A stretch of 37,974 nt of DNA from Pasteurellaceae bacterium LFhippo2. GTDB lineage: Bacteria > Pseudomonadota > Gammaproteobacteria > Enterobacterales > Pasteurellaceae. Location: assembly GCA_029852775.1 (NCBI GenBank), contig LEKJ01000072.1, forward strand, positions 1-37,974. The letters run 5' to 3'. How positions within the stretch are numbered: the first letter of the stretch is position 1; every line of letters starts with the position of its first letter. A program made the translations under genes and the position numbers. Positions 7,669-16,162 of the stretch are shown here, piece after piece. A model generated the notes under the pieces. The model was not told the DNA's origin. It was given only the letters and a program-made list of their open reading frames with translations, and searched no databases.

Positions 7669-8985
7669 TTAATGTTCAACTTTTTGAGATTTTTCTTCTT
7701 TATCGTATGGCAACACAAGATTTAGAATTAATGCGAAAAGTGAACCAACTGTAATACCTGAACCAAAAATTTCTTTCACAAATGATGGTAATTTATCAAG
7801 TAATTCTGGGCGAGTTGTCACCGCTAAACCACAACCGATAGAAATCGCGATAATTAAACCATTACGTTTACTACGTTCTACTTTATCTAGCATTTGAATA
7901 CCCGCTGCGATAATCATTGCAAACATCATTAAACCTGCACCACCTAATACTGGCATAGGGATTGAAACAATTAAAGCCCCGAATATTGGGAAGATCCCCG
8001 CAAGAACTAATAATCCCCCCATAATAGTCACTACATAGCGACTTGCCACACCAGTTAATGAAATCACACCAATATTTTGTGAGAATGATGAGAATGGTGT
8101 TGTTGACATAATTGCCGCTAATGCAGAACCTAAACCGTCACAAAGCACACCACCACGTAAGTGTTTGCCGGTGATTTCTGTTTTGGTTGCGTTACCTAAT
8201 GCTAAAAAGTTACCGCTTGATTCAACGATAGTTACAAGATAAGCAATACTCATCCCGATAATCCCTGAAATTGGGAAAGCTAAACCGAAGTGGAATGGAT
8301 GTGGTACAGCGACTAAATCCGCATTTTTTATGCTATCAAAGTTAATCCAACCTAATGCAAGGGCAACCACATAACCGACCATAATTCCGATAACAATAGC
8401 CGCCGCAGAGAAAATCCCTTTGCCCCATTGAACTAATACCACAACTAGCACTAACACAAAGCTTGCCATTGCAAGGTTTGCTGGATCAGCATAATGCGCA
8501 TCACCACGTTGACCACCAGCGAACCAATCGACAGCAACAGGCACAAGGCTTAAACCAATCATCATTACCACAACACCTGTTACTACTGGCGGGAAAAGTT
8601 TACGCACATAAGGCATAAAGAAACTACCGATGATCATCACAAGCGATCCCACAAGCGAAGATCCTAAAATCCCTGCCACACCGTGTTCACTAAAACCGAT
8701 CGCAAGAGCCGCTGCAACGAAAGTAAAGCTTGTTCCCATTACACTTGGTAAGCGTAAACCAATAGGGCCAATCCCTTGGCACTGGATAATGGTTACAATC
8801 CCTGAAACTAATAATGCCGCATTGACTAATACGATAGTATCTTCGGTTGGAAGGCCTAGTACATTACCAAGCACCAATGGAACCGCAATAATGCCGCCAA
8901 GTGCAGCAAGAAGATGTTGAGAGGCAAGAAGAAGAGATAAACCGAAAGGAGGTTTTGAATCTACAGGGTAGAGAAGTTTTTGCAT
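7669..8985 (-). CDS. NCS2 (NAT) family xanthine/urate-type permease
   Basis: A 438-residue inner-membrane nucleobase transporter with about 14 hydrophobic segments. The family signature reads QNIGVISLTG in the context SQNIGVISLTGVASRYV. That form, with Gln first and TGVASR after it, is characteristic of the xanthine/uric acid branch (XanQ, XanP, UacT), while UraA-type uracil carriers have Glu and TRVYS there. GTSFTFV near residue 85 and the acidic residue in IVESSGNF in the eighth-helix region also fit. A near-perfect PurR box sits on the -35 of its promoter, independently supporting a purine substrate. Exact specificity (xanthine, urate, hypoxanthine) cannot be read from sequence. Confidence 0.86.
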   Translation of the reverse strand: MQKLLYPVDSKPPFGLSLLLASQHLLAALGGIIAVPLVLGNVLGLPTEDTIVLVNAALLVSGIVTIIQCQGIGPIGLRLPSVMGTSFTFVAAALAIGFSEHGVAGILGSSLVGSLVMIIGSFFMPYVRKLFPPVVTGVVVMMIGLSLVPVAVDWFAGGQRGDAHYADPANLAMASFVLVLVVVLVQWGKGIFSAAAIVIGIMVGYVVALALGWINFDSIKNADLVAVPHPFHFGLAFPISGIIGMSIAYLVTIVESSGNFLALGNATKTEITGKHLRGGVLCDGLGSALAAIMSTTPFSSFSQNIGVISLTGVASRYVVTIMGGLLVLAGIFPIFGALIVSIPMPVLGGAGLMMFAMIIAAGIQMLDKVERSKRNGLIIAISIGCGLAVTTRPELLDKLPSFVKEIFGSGITVGSLFALILNLVLPYDKEEKSQKVEH

Positions 8986-9020
8986 TGTGATTAATACCTG
9001 AAAGTTAAAAAATTTTGCGA

Positions 9021-9058
9021 ATTATACTCCGTTAAGATAATTACGCAAACGTTTGCGC
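9021..9058 (-). promoter_or_regulatory. Permease promoter with PurR box
   Basis: ACGCAAACGTTTGCGC (9043-9058) has the CGCAAACGTTTGCG palindrome of PurR operators. On the minus strand its TTGCGT half is also the -35, 16 bases from a perfect TATAAT (9021-9026). Repressor bound with hypoxanthine or guanine would occlude the promoter. The box and promoter are seen; PurR action is established for this motif in gamma-proteobacteria and inferred here. Confidence 0.88.
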
Positions 9059-9172
9059 ATTAAATTAAGTGTAAATGTTTGCAAGTTAGGCAAAGGATGA
9101 TTGAATTTTAAAATAGCACTATACTCTAAGCATTTTAAGATTTATTAATAATACTAATTAAGGATTCTCATT

Positions 9173-10252
9173 TTGTTTTTTCTAAAAAAATGCTTTGTGA
9201 TTTTTATTCTTATTGCTATAGGGCTAACTTACTATTTTTATCCTGATAAATACCCTATTTACCCAGAAAGTGACCACTACTCTACTGAAACAGGGAAATT
9301 TGCTAACCCTTTTCCTGATCGCCCGCACGATACCAAACGTGCTTTGAGTGCTTTATGGGAATTGATATCTAATTCAGAAAAATTTTCGCCCCACAATCCT
9401 TTACCAATGCAAGCGGTCGATTTTAAAAAATTATTTGCAAAAAGTGATAAGGCAAAATTTGCTTGGTTTGGGCATAGTTCATTGATCGCCAATTTGGGGA
9501 GTACTAATATTTTGATTGATCCTGTTTTTGCGGATTCGGTTTCGCCTATTCCAATTATGATGAAACGTTTTCAACCTGCACCCATTAAGGTTGAAGATCT
9601 GCCAAGAATCGATCTGATTATCTATAGCCATAATCATTACGATCATTTTGATACTGAAGTATTAAAGCATTTTATTTCGCAAAAAAATGCCTTTATCGCA
9701 CCGCTTGGAATGGAAGTATTACTCAAAAAATCAGGAATTAGTGAAGATCGTATTTTTACTATGGATTGGTGGGATTCTATTCATTTTGGCGATTTTGAAA
9801 TCACATCAGTACCAGCCCGACATAATACTGGGCGTAGTTTATTTGATAAAAATAAAACATTGTGGAGCGGCTATGTTTTTAAAACGCCGGCAGAACAGAT
9901 TTACTATTCAGGCGATACATCTTTTGGTGATGGAAAACATTTTGAACAGATAGCAAAACACTTTGGTCAATTTGATTTAGCACTAATTGAAAATGGTCAA
10001 TACAATACAGCTTGGCTTGATAACCATCTACTGCCCGAACAAACAGCTGAAGTAGCAAAAATAGTTAATGCACAACGTTTTATGCCTGTTCATTGGGGGG
10101 CTTACCCAATGGCTATTCATAAGTGGAATGAGCCACTTAAACTGTCAATTCCATTAGTCGAACAATATGGCATTAAGGTTTTAACACCTATTTTAGGGGA
10201 AGTCTTTGATAAAGATACGCAAACTGAAAAGTGGTGGGAGCATTTAGAATAA
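9173..10252 (+). CDS. Membrane-anchored MBL-fold metallohydrolase (NAPE-PLD/RomA-like)
   Basis: A 359-residue metallo-beta-lactamase-fold protein. The zinc motif HNHYDH is at about residues 154-159 within IYSHNHYDHFD; further ligands are likely the His in the segment around TSVPARHNTG (about 220), the Asp of YYSGDTSF (about 247) and the His of MPVHWGAY (about 305). The FGHSSLIANLG and LIDPVFADSVSP segments resemble the NAPE-PLD/RomA subgroup, whose bacterial substrates are mostly unknown. One N-terminal hydrophobic segment (residues 7-22) anchors it, catalytic domain probably periplasmic. The start is TTG, with AAGGA about 9 bases upstream; no ATG is near. It has its own unit, ended by a shared terminator. 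Confidence 0.78.
   Translation: MFFLKKCFVIFILIAIGLTYYFYPDKYPIYPESDHYSTETGKFANPFPDRPHDTKRALSALWELISNSEKFSPHNPLPMQAVDFKKLFAKSDKAKFAWFGHSSLIANLGSTNILIDPVFADSVSPIPIMMKRFQPAPIKVEDLPRIDLIIYSHNHYDHFDTEVLKHFISQKNAFIAPLGMEVLLKKSGISEDRIFTMDWWDSIHFGDFEITSVPARHNTGRSLFDKNKTLWSGYVFKTPAEQIYYSGDTSFGDGKHFEQIAKHFGQFDLALIENGQYNTAWLDNHLLPEQTAEVAKIVNAQRFMPVHWGAYPMAIHKWNEPLKLSIPLVEQYGIKVLTPILGEVFDKDTQTEKWWEHLE
9409..9418 (+). repeat. Uptake signal sequence, Apl type (one base off)
   Basis: GCAAGCGGTC followed by an A/T tail with AAAAAATTATTTGCAAAAA. It lies inside the MBL-fold hydrolase gene. Confidence 0.75.
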
Positions 10253-10258
10253 CTTAAT

Positions 10259-10285
10259 AAAAAAGGTGATCTTTGATCACCTTTT
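10259..10285. terminator. Bidirectional terminator between MBL gene and grxD
   Basis: AAAAGGTGATC (10261-10271) and GATCACCTTTT (10275-10285) form an 11-bp perfect stem with a 3-base loop, A-rich on the left and T-rich on the right. It serves the two convergent genes. Confidence 0.92.
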
Positions 10286-10299
10286 CCACATCTATAACA

Positions 10300-10626
10300 T
10301 TAAGCAGGATGTCTTTCCGCAACTTCTTTTAAAAGCGCTTGTAATTCACCTTTTTGAGCCATTTCTAACACGATATCACAACCACCGATTAACTCGCCTT
10401 CAACCCATAATTGTGGGAATGTAGGCCAGTTTGCGAATTTTGGTAATTCAGCACGAATATCAGGGTTTGTTAAAATATCAACATAACCAAATGGTACTTG
10501 GCAGTTAATTACCGCTTCTACTGCACGTGCAGAGAAACCACATGAAGGGAATTTTGGTGAACCTTTCATGTATAGAAGAATTGGGTTTTCGCTAATTTGT
10601 TTCTGGATTCTTTCGATAGTTTCCAT
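10300..10626 (-). CDS. grxD: Monothiol glutaredoxin 4 (GrxD)
   Basis: A 108-residue CGFS-type glutaredoxin. The single active cysteine is in KGSPKFPSCGFSARA (Cys about residue 29); WPTFPQLW (about 68-75) supplies the conserved TFPQ cis-proline element and GGCDIV (about 81-86) the glutathione-binding loop. CGFS glutaredoxins bind a [2Fe-2S] cluster with glutathione and work in iron-sulfur cluster transfer, often with BolA proteins, rather than in disulfide reduction. AAGGA lies 6 bases before the ATG. The upstream ettA is transcribed in the same direction, with a GC-rich inverted repeat between them. Confidence 0.95.
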   Translation of the reverse strand: METIERIQKQISENPILLYMKGSPKFPSCGFSARAVEAVINCQVPFGYVDILTNPDIRAELPKFANWPTFPQLWVEGELIGGCDIVLEMAQKGELQALLKEVAERHPA

Positions 10627-10648
10627 TGTTTTTCCTTATATAATAACA

Positions 10649-10711
10649 GCTAGCGCGAGCGTCTCGCTCGTGCTTCTAGTTAATTGGCACGAGCGAGACG
10701 CTCGCGCCAGC
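10649..10711. repeat. GC-rich REP-like inverted repeat
   Basis: Arms 10649-10673 and 10687-10711 match at 24 of 25 positions around a 13-base A/T-rich loop. Each arm contains a smaller palindrome, CGAGCG-TCT-CGCTCG. GC content is far above the surroundings. It lies between ettA (stop 10720) and grxD (ATG 10626). It looks like a mobile intergenic palindromic element of REP/BIME type, which may also act as a terminator for ettA. No T-run follows. Confidence 0.75.
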
Positions 10712-10719
10712 TTGAAAAA

Positions 10720-12390
10720 TTATTTTGCAATACGTTTGTATTTCATACGGTGTGGCTGAGTTGCTTCAGCACCGAAAGTTTTCTTCTTCCACTCTTCGTA
10801 GTCAGAGAAGTTACCTTCGTAGAAGGTTACTTTACCTTCATCACCGTAGTCTAAAATATGCGTTGCGATACGGTCTAAGAACCAACGGTCGTGCGAGATT
10901 ACCATTGCACAACCTGGAAATTCTAAAATCGCATTCTCTAACGCACGTAATGTTTCAACGTCTAAGTCATTGGTTGGTTCGTCTAATAATAGAACGTTAC
11001 CGCCTGCTTGTAAAAGTTTAGCAAGGTGTAAACGACCACGTTCGCCACCTGATAACTCACCCACACGTTTTTGTTGATCAACACCTTTAAAGTTGAAACG
11101 ACCAACATAAGCACGGCTTGGAATTTCAAAGTTACCGATAGTTAAAATATCTTGACCGTTTGATACTTCTTCCCAAACTGTTTTCTTATCATCCATTGCA
11201 TCACGGAACTGATCAACAGAAGCTAAAGTAACGGTTTCGCCTAAAGTGATGCTACCTGAATCTGGTTGCTCTTTACCTGAAAGCATACGGAATAGCGTTG
11301 ATTTACCTGCACCGTTGGCACCGATAATCCCCACGATAGCACCTTTAGGAATTGAGAATGAAAGATCATCAATTAATGTGCGGTCGCCATAAGACTTAGT
11401 TAAGTTTTGAACTTCGATAACTTTATCCCCTAAGCGAGCACCAGGTGGAATAAAGAGTTCGTTGGTCTCATTACGTTTTTGATATTCGCCACTAGTAAGC
11501 TCATCAAAACGTGCCATACGTGCTTTACTTTTCGCTTGGCGACCTTTTGGATTTTGACGAACCCATTCAAGCTCTTTCTCAATCGATTTTTGACGTGCAG
11601 ACTCTGTTGCTTGTTCTTGAGCTAAACGCTTCTCTTTTTGCTCTAACCAAGATGAGTAGTTACCTTCCCAAGGAATACCTTCACCACGGTCAAGTTCTAA
11701 GATCCATCCCGCTACGTTATCTAAGAAATAACGGTCGTGGGTAATTGCCACAACAGTACCTTCGTAGTCGTGTAAGAAACGTTCTAACCACGCCACAGAT
11801 TCCGCATCTAAGTGGTTGGTTGGTTCGTCTAATAACAACATATCAGGTTTTTCTAATAATAGACGGCAAAGAGCCACACGACGGCGTTCACCACCCGATA
11901 AATGTTCAATCTTAGCATCCCATTCTGGTAAACGTAGCGCATCTGCGGCACGTTCTAATTGGTTATCTAGGTTATGACCATCGTGCGCTTGGATAATCGC
12001 TTCAAGATTTGCTTGCTCTGCAGCTAATTTATCGAAATCCGCATCAGGATCAGCATATAAAGCATAAACTTCATCTAAACGATTTAATGCTGTTTTTACT
12101 TCAGATACCGCTTCTTCGATCGCCTCACGTACAGTTTGTTGTGGTTCTAATTTCGGTTCTTGTGGAAGATAACCGATTTTGATCCCCGGTTGTGGACGAG
12201 CTTCGCCCTCGATATCTTTATCGATACCCGCCATAATACGTAATAAAGTCGATTTACCCGCACCATTTAAGCCGAGTACCCCGATTTTTGCACCTGGGAA
12301 GAAACTTAAAGAGATATCTTTAAGAATATGGCGTTTAGGCGGCACAACCTTCCCAACGCGGTGCATTGTATAAACGAATTGAGTTGACAT
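10720..12390 (-). CDS. ettA: Energy-dependent translational throttle protein EttA (ABC-F)
   Basis: EttA is a soluble ABC-F ATPase that binds the ribosomal E site and gates the first elongation step according to the ATP/ADP ratio. The 556-residue protein matches E. coli EttA in length. It has two ABC domains: Walker A GLNGAGKST (about 40) and GANGAGKST (about 350), signatures LSGGERRRVAL and LSGGERGRLHL, Walker B LLLDEPTNHLD and LLLDEPTNDLD. The linker at about 245-305 with its basic ELEWVRQNPKGRQAKSKAR stretch is the ribosome-contacting P-site interaction motif. An upstream in-frame ATG (12399) is fused to the AAGGA sequence; ATG 12390 has AAGGA at proper spacing and gives the standard MSTQFVYTM start. 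Confidence 0.96.
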   Translation of the reverse strand: MSTQFVYTMHRVGKVVPPKRHILKDISLSFFPGAKIGVLGLNGAGKSTLLRIMAGIDKDIEGEARPQPGIKIGYLPQEPKLEPQQTVREAIEEAVSEVKTALNRLDEVYALYADPDADFDKLAAEQANLEAIIQAHDGHNLDNQLERAADALRLPEWDAKIEHLSGGERRRVALCRLLLEKPDMLLLDEPTNHLDAESVAWLERFLHDYEGTVVAITHDRYFLDNVAGWILELDRGEGIPWEGNYSSWLEQKEKRLAQEQATESARQKSIEKELEWVRQNPKGRQAKSKARMARFDELTSGEYQKRNETNELFIPPGARLGDKVIEVQNLTKSYGDRTLIDDLSFSIPKGAIVGIIGANGAGKSTLFRMLSGKEQPDSGSITLGETVTLASVDQFRDAMDDKKTVWEEVSNGQDILTIGNFEIPSRAYVGRFNFKGVDQQKRVGELSGGERGRLHLAKLLQAGGNVLLLDEPTNDLDVETLRALENAILEFPGCAMVISHDRWFLDRIATHILDYGDEGKVTFYEGNFSDYEEWKKKTFGAEATQPHRMKYKRIAK

Positions 12391-12464
12391 TCGATTCATT
12401 CCTTAATAATAAAAAAATTCGAGCTATTCTACTTGAAATTAGTGGGGAAATATAGAACTAAAAG

Positions 12465-13559
12465 CTATAACGACTTCCCTTTTACATCAATAATAAATAC
12501 TTCCGATTGCGAGCCTAAACGCATCGGAATCCCCCAAAAGCCATAGCCTGATGTAACAAAGTAATGCCCTAAGCCGATTTTTTCATAACCATAAGACAGG
12601 CGATACATCAGATTAGTGATTATATTTGCTGGAAAAATTTGGCCATTGTGGGTATGTCCTGAAACCTGTAAATCTATCGGTAATTTTGAATGCTGCTCAA
12701 TTTCCGTTGGACGATGATCAAGTAAAAATACTGGCAAATTCGTATCAACTTGTTGAAGTAGATGTTCAGCCGTTGGACGATTTTTTACAAGCTCATCATT
12801 ACGCCCAATAATTGTAAATTTTCCATTAATACTAACCGGTTGATCCCACAGAACCTTGATTCCAGCTTTCTCAATTTCAGTAAAAATTTCCTGCTCTGCC
12901 CCAAATAAATCGTGATTGCCCATTGTGGCATACACACCTAAAGGCGCTTTTAGTTTTTTCAAATGAGGTTGCATATTCTCTGCAACATAGGCTTGGGTAT
13001 CATCGTCCATAATATCGCCCGGCAATAAAATCAAATCGACTTGTTGCTGATTAAAAATATCCGCCAATTTATCTAATTGCTTAGCACCAAAGAATTTACC
13101 TAAATGAAGATCGCTTGCTACACCGATACGCAATGGTTGTGCTAAAGGTTTATCTATCTCTATTGAATAGTGAATCTCTCTTGGCATATAAGCGTTATAA
13201 ATAGATAAACCTATTAATCCAAAATAAGCCAATGGATAACACATTCTCAAAACGAAGCTTAATTTATTTGGATTAAATACGAATCTTAGCAATTGGTAGA
13301 TTGCCAATGTAGAAGCACTAATAAATAGAGCAAAAAGCAAAAGAGTAAGTAGCAATGCCACTTCTTTAAACATTGGCATAATGCGCGTAATATGAATCAA
13401 CATTAACGTATTTGCCAACACATAGCTAATCAAAGTAAAACGCTTTGTTGATGTTTGAGAGATATTAAATAGCCAGCGAACTGTTCTACTAAAACAAAAA
13501 ATCAAAAATTGCAGTGCTAAAAATGACACCGCCATAATAATGTAATAACGAAATTCCAA
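12465..13559 (-). CDS. Membrane-anchored calcineurin-like metallophosphoesterase
   Basis: A 364-residue protein with four hydrophobic segments in the first ~130 residues, then a metallophosphoesterase domain. Metal-binding motifs are in order: SDLHLG (about 148-153), GDIMDD (about 180-185), GNHD (about 213-216) and GHTHNGQ (about 297-303). The layout resembles the YkuE/YaeI group, some members of which act on phospholipid-type substrates at the membrane; the substrate here is unknown. The frame opens with TTG at 13559, preceded by GGGA at about 8 bases; the first ATG is eight codons further in and lacks a ribosome-binding site, so I keep TTG. Stop lies 74 bases before the ettA start in the same direction. 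Confidence 0.8.
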   Translation of the reverse strand: MEFRYYIIMAVSFLALQFLIFCFSRTVRWLFNISQTSTKRFTLISYVLANTLMLIHITRIMPMFKEVALLLTLLLFALFISASTLAIYQLLRFVFNPNKLSFVLRMCYPLAYFGLIGLSIYNAYMPREIHYSIEIDKPLAQPLRIGVASDLHLGKFFGAKQLDKLADIFNQQQVDLILLPGDIMDDDTQAYVAENMQPHLKKLKAPLGVYATMGNHDLFGAEQEIFTEIEKAGIKVLWDQPVSINGKFTIIGRNDELVKNRPTAEHLLQQVDTNLPVFLLDHRPTEIEQHSKLPIDLQVSGHTHNGQIFPANIITNLMYRLSYGYEKIGLGHYFVTSGYGFWGIPMRLGSQSEVFIIDVKGKSL

Positions 13560-13681
13560 AATTGTATTCCCATCAAATAAAACATGTATTCTACGTGTTT
13601 TCTAGTAAAAGAGAACTTATAGATATGATTGTTCGTATCTTTGTTTTACCCTTTCCACATAAAACTAACATTTGTCTAAAA

Positions 13682-13697
13682 TGTGATCCTCTTAACA
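13682..13697 (+). promoter_or_regulatory. Candidate CRP site upstream of glycopeptide operon
   Basis: TGTGATCCTCTTAACA matches the CRP core TGTGA-N6-TCACA in nine of ten informative positions. Its centre is 61.5 bases before the start predicted from the TATAAT at 13739, the classic class I position. Confidence 0.55.
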
Positions 13698-13714
13698 CAT
13701 TTAGAATGACTGCC

Positions 13715-13744
13715 TTGCTTGCGACTAAGATAAGTCAATATAAT
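13715..13744 (+). promoter_or_regulatory. Promoter of the ABC importer/hydrolase operon
   Basis: TTGCTT (13715-13720), an 18-base spacer and a perfect TATAAT (13739-13744) predict a start near 13751. That leaves a leader of about 170 bases before the binding-protein ATG. The leader contains the hairpin CGTTAG-N5-CTAACG (13850-13866), which could be an operator or RNA element. Apart from these sites, 13560-13919 holds no gene I can support. Confidence 0.65.
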
Positions 13745-13919
13745 CTAATGAAAAGGATTTACATTGACTCTAGCTTTAAAGTCAGTTGTTTATTTTCAGG
13801 TGTTTTAGAAAAGGTAGTCATTCAAGTAAGAGTTTAGTAAGGAATACTCCGTTAGCTAATCTAACGAATAAGCGTGATTGTTCACATTCTCTCGTTAATT
13901 CAAGTCTAAGGTGTTTCGT

Positions 13920-15179
13920 ATGAAAAAGTTTCCGCTAAGTATCGCATTATCCGCCCTTCTTTTAGCAACCTCATCAGCTACATTTGCCAAAAGTAAGATT
14001 GTTTTCTCACATTACCTTTCAAAAGATTATGTTAATCAAATGATTGATGGATTCCATAAAGCAAACCCAGATATTGAAGTCGTGGCAATGAGTTGCGGTT
14101 TCCGCGATTGTCATGACAAGTTAACTACAGCATTAGCTGTTGGAGAAGGCGCTCCTGATGTAGTGACTCTCAGCACAATTAAATTAGGTACATTTATCAA
14201 TTCTGGTGGCCTTGTTAATTTCACCGCACCGCCATACTCAATGGATAAAATTGGTTGGCAATTTGATGCCTCAATGTTAAGCCTATCTCAAGATGCTAAA
14301 GGCCAAATTTATGGTGCGCCTTTTGATACAGGCCCTGTTGTAATGGCATATCGTAAGGACTTACTTGATGCGACAGGCATGACATTTGAAGAAGCAACCA
14401 AAGATTGGGACGCTTTTATCAAATTTGCTGAAACCTTAAAAGCGAAGACTGGTGCATTTGTATTTCCTGCAGCAATGAGTATCATCAATCCATTAGTCGT
14501 TGGTACAAATAATGATGCAGGCAAAACAGTCTATCTTAAAGATGGCAAACCAAACTTAAATTCTAAAGAAGTGAAATTCCTTGCCAATCTCGCTAAACAG
14601 CTTTATGACAAAAAATTAGTTGCTGATCTAGACGGTTCATCAAACGATCAAAAATTCATTAAGCTCTTCCGCGAAGGCAAACTCTTTGCCGATTTAGATG
14701 GCCCATGGATTGAAGGTCGTGTGATTCAAGAATATGACCCAGAAGGCTCGAAAAAAGGCTTGTGGCGCGTTGGTAATATTCCAAACCACGTTAATGTAAA
14801 TGCGGGTGGTACCGTATTTGCAATGCCTGCTCAAGGTAAAAATAAAGAAGCTTCTTGGAAATTTATTCAACACTTGATGAATGATGATAGTGTATTAGCT
14901 ATTGCAAGTGTTGCAGGCACTCTGCCAGCAAGAACTGAAATTTATGCGCATGAATTCTTTGAAAAACCAAGCGAAATTTTTGGCGGCCAGCATTCAATGC
15001 GTCTTTACACTGAAATGGTGAAATTGAATAAACCGTATCTATCTTCACCTGTCGATAACATTGCAAATGAGATCTTAAACCACGCAATCAAAAAAATCTT
15101 AGCTGAAAAAGCAGATATTGATAAAACGTTAGATGAAGCAAATACCTTACTTCAACGCCGTATGCGTAGCCTAAATTAG
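13920..15179 (+). CDS. Sugar-type ABC transporter substrate-binding protein
   Basis: A 419-residue family-1 extracellular solute-binding protein. A Sec signal peptide is clear (MKKFPLSIALSALLLATSSA, cleavage around TFA-K), with no lipobox cysteine, so it should be a soluble periplasmic receptor. Typical features include GEGAPDVVTL (about 77-86) and GPWIEG (about 261-266). The AMSCGFRDCHD segment holds two close cysteines that could form a disulfide. The frame is open from a GTG at 13911, but ATG 13920 with AAGG upstream is the obvious start. First gene of the operon; downstream genes suggest a glycopeptide or glycoasparagine ligand, but the family alone cannot define it. Confidence 0.9.
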   Translation: MKKFPLSIALSALLLATSSATFAKSKIVFSHYLSKDYVNQMIDGFHKANPDIEVVAMSCGFRDCHDKLTTALAVGEGAPDVVTLSTIKLGTFINSGGLVNFTAPPYSMDKIGWQFDASMLSLSQDAKGQIYGAPFDTGPVVMAYRKDLLDATGMTFEEATKDWDAFIKFAETLKAKTGAFVFPAAMSIINPLVVGTNNDAGKTVYLKDGKPNLNSKEVKFLANLAKQLYDKKLVADLDGSSNDQKFIKLFREGKLFADLDGPWIEGRVIQEYDPEGSKKGLWRVGNIPNHVNVNAGGTVFAMPAQGKNKEASWKFIQHLMNDDSVLAIASVAGTLPARTEIYAHEFFEKPSEIFGGQHSMRLYTEMVKLNKPYLSSPVDNIANEILNHAIKKILAEKADIDKTLDEANTLLQRRMRSLN

Positions 15180-15187
15180 GCATTATT

Positions 15188-15212
15188 CCCTGCTCTACTC
15201 TGTGGAGCAGGG
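15188..15212 (+). promoter_or_regulatory. Intra-operon hairpin after the binding-protein gene
   Basis: CCCTGCTC (15188-15195) pairs with GAGCAGGG (15205-15212) around a 9-base loop, followed by TTTAATTT. It is probably a leaky terminator or 3' stabilising stem that raises binding-protein level over permeases, as in mal-type operons. Confidence 0.65.
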
Positions 15213-15232
15213 TTTAATTTAAGGAGCTAATT

Positions 15233-16162
15233 ATGATGAAGTATCTCAAGGGCATGCTGCATGATCATCGTGTAGCTTATATATTGTTGTTGCCCTTTAT
15301 TATTCTCTACTTAACCTTTAGTATTTTTCCGATTTTCTTTTCTGGTTTTCTCTCATTTTATTCTTGGAATCCAGTCAAAGGGCTTTCTTCTATGGAGTTT
15401 GTTGGGTGGGAAAATTACTATTATGCACTCACCGATGATATATTTTGGCTATCTTTATGGAACACCATAAAAATTTCCGCTATATCAGGTATATCTCAAC
15501 ATATCCTAGCCATTTCTCTAGCCTATTTTCTACTTCATATAATCCGTCTCGGTGCTGAATTTTTTAAAGCTGCTATATTTTTACCCTATATCACATCAAG
15601 TGTTGCAGTCAGTCTTGTTGTCTTCAATATTTTTGCACCAATGGGGATTATGAATGAATTCTTAAAATCGATCTCCGATTTTTTCCACTTAGATATGCTT
15701 CTGCCGATTAATTTCTTCGATGTGGAATGGATTCGTTTAACCATTGCAAATCAAGTAACTTGGAAATATACCGGAATTAATACTGTTATTTATATGACAG
15801 GTATTGCGTCTGTTTCCAAAGAGCTTTATGAAGCTATTGATATTGATGGTGCAAACAAATGGCAAAAATTTAGATATATCACCTTACCACTCCTTATTCC
15901 TTACATTTTCTTTGCAACACTAATGACGATTATCGGCAATATGCAAATGTTTGAAGAACCAATGATGCTGACTAATGGTACTGGCGGAATTTCAAATTCA
16001 GGTATGACTGTCTCACTCTACCTATACAAAATGGGCTGGGACTGGAGTGATATGGGAACAGCCTCTGCAATCGCTTGGGTTCTATTCTTAATCACATCAT
16101 TATTCAGTGCAATATTCTTCCTACTCTTTGGAAAACACGGCTTAAAACGTGGGGGTGAGTAA
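15233..16162 (+). CDS. ABC importer permease, MalF/UgpA type
   Basis: A 309-residue inner-membrane permease with six main hydrophobic segments. The cytoplasmic EAA loop reads KELYEAIDIDGANKWQKF (about residues 197-214), which docks on the ATPase. No large periplasmic insertion as in enteric MalF is present; length is that of the UgpA/MsmF group. AAGGAG lies 6 bases before ATG 15233 (a second ATG follows directly and could also be used). It pairs with the next permease as a heterodimer; the stop codon overlaps that gene's start in TAATG. Confidence 0.92.
   Translation: MMKYLKGMLHDHRVAYILLLPFIILYLTFSIFPIFFSGFLSFYSWNPVKGLSSMEFVGWENYYYALTDDIFWLSLWNTIKISAISGISQHILAISLAYFLLHIIRLGAEFFKAAIFLPYITSSVAVSLVVFNIFAPMGIMNEFLKSISDFFHLDMLLPINFFDVEWIRLTIANQVTWKYTGINTVIYMTGIASVSKELYEAIDIDGANKWQKFRYITLPLLIPYIFFATLMTIIGNMQMFEEPMMLTNGTGGISNSGMTVSLYLYKMGWDWSDMGTASAIAWVLFLITSLFSAIFFLLFGKHGLKRGGE

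Noticed and set aside
13562-13837. 91-codon plus-strand open frame before the importer operon
   Set aside because: It has no ribosome-binding site, an atypical residue mix, and contains the CRP-like site and promoter of the operon within it.
13870-13887. GTGATTGTTCAC as a second CRP site
   Set aside because: The half-sites are separated by 4 bases and not the spacing CRP requires, and it would lie downstream of the predicted start.
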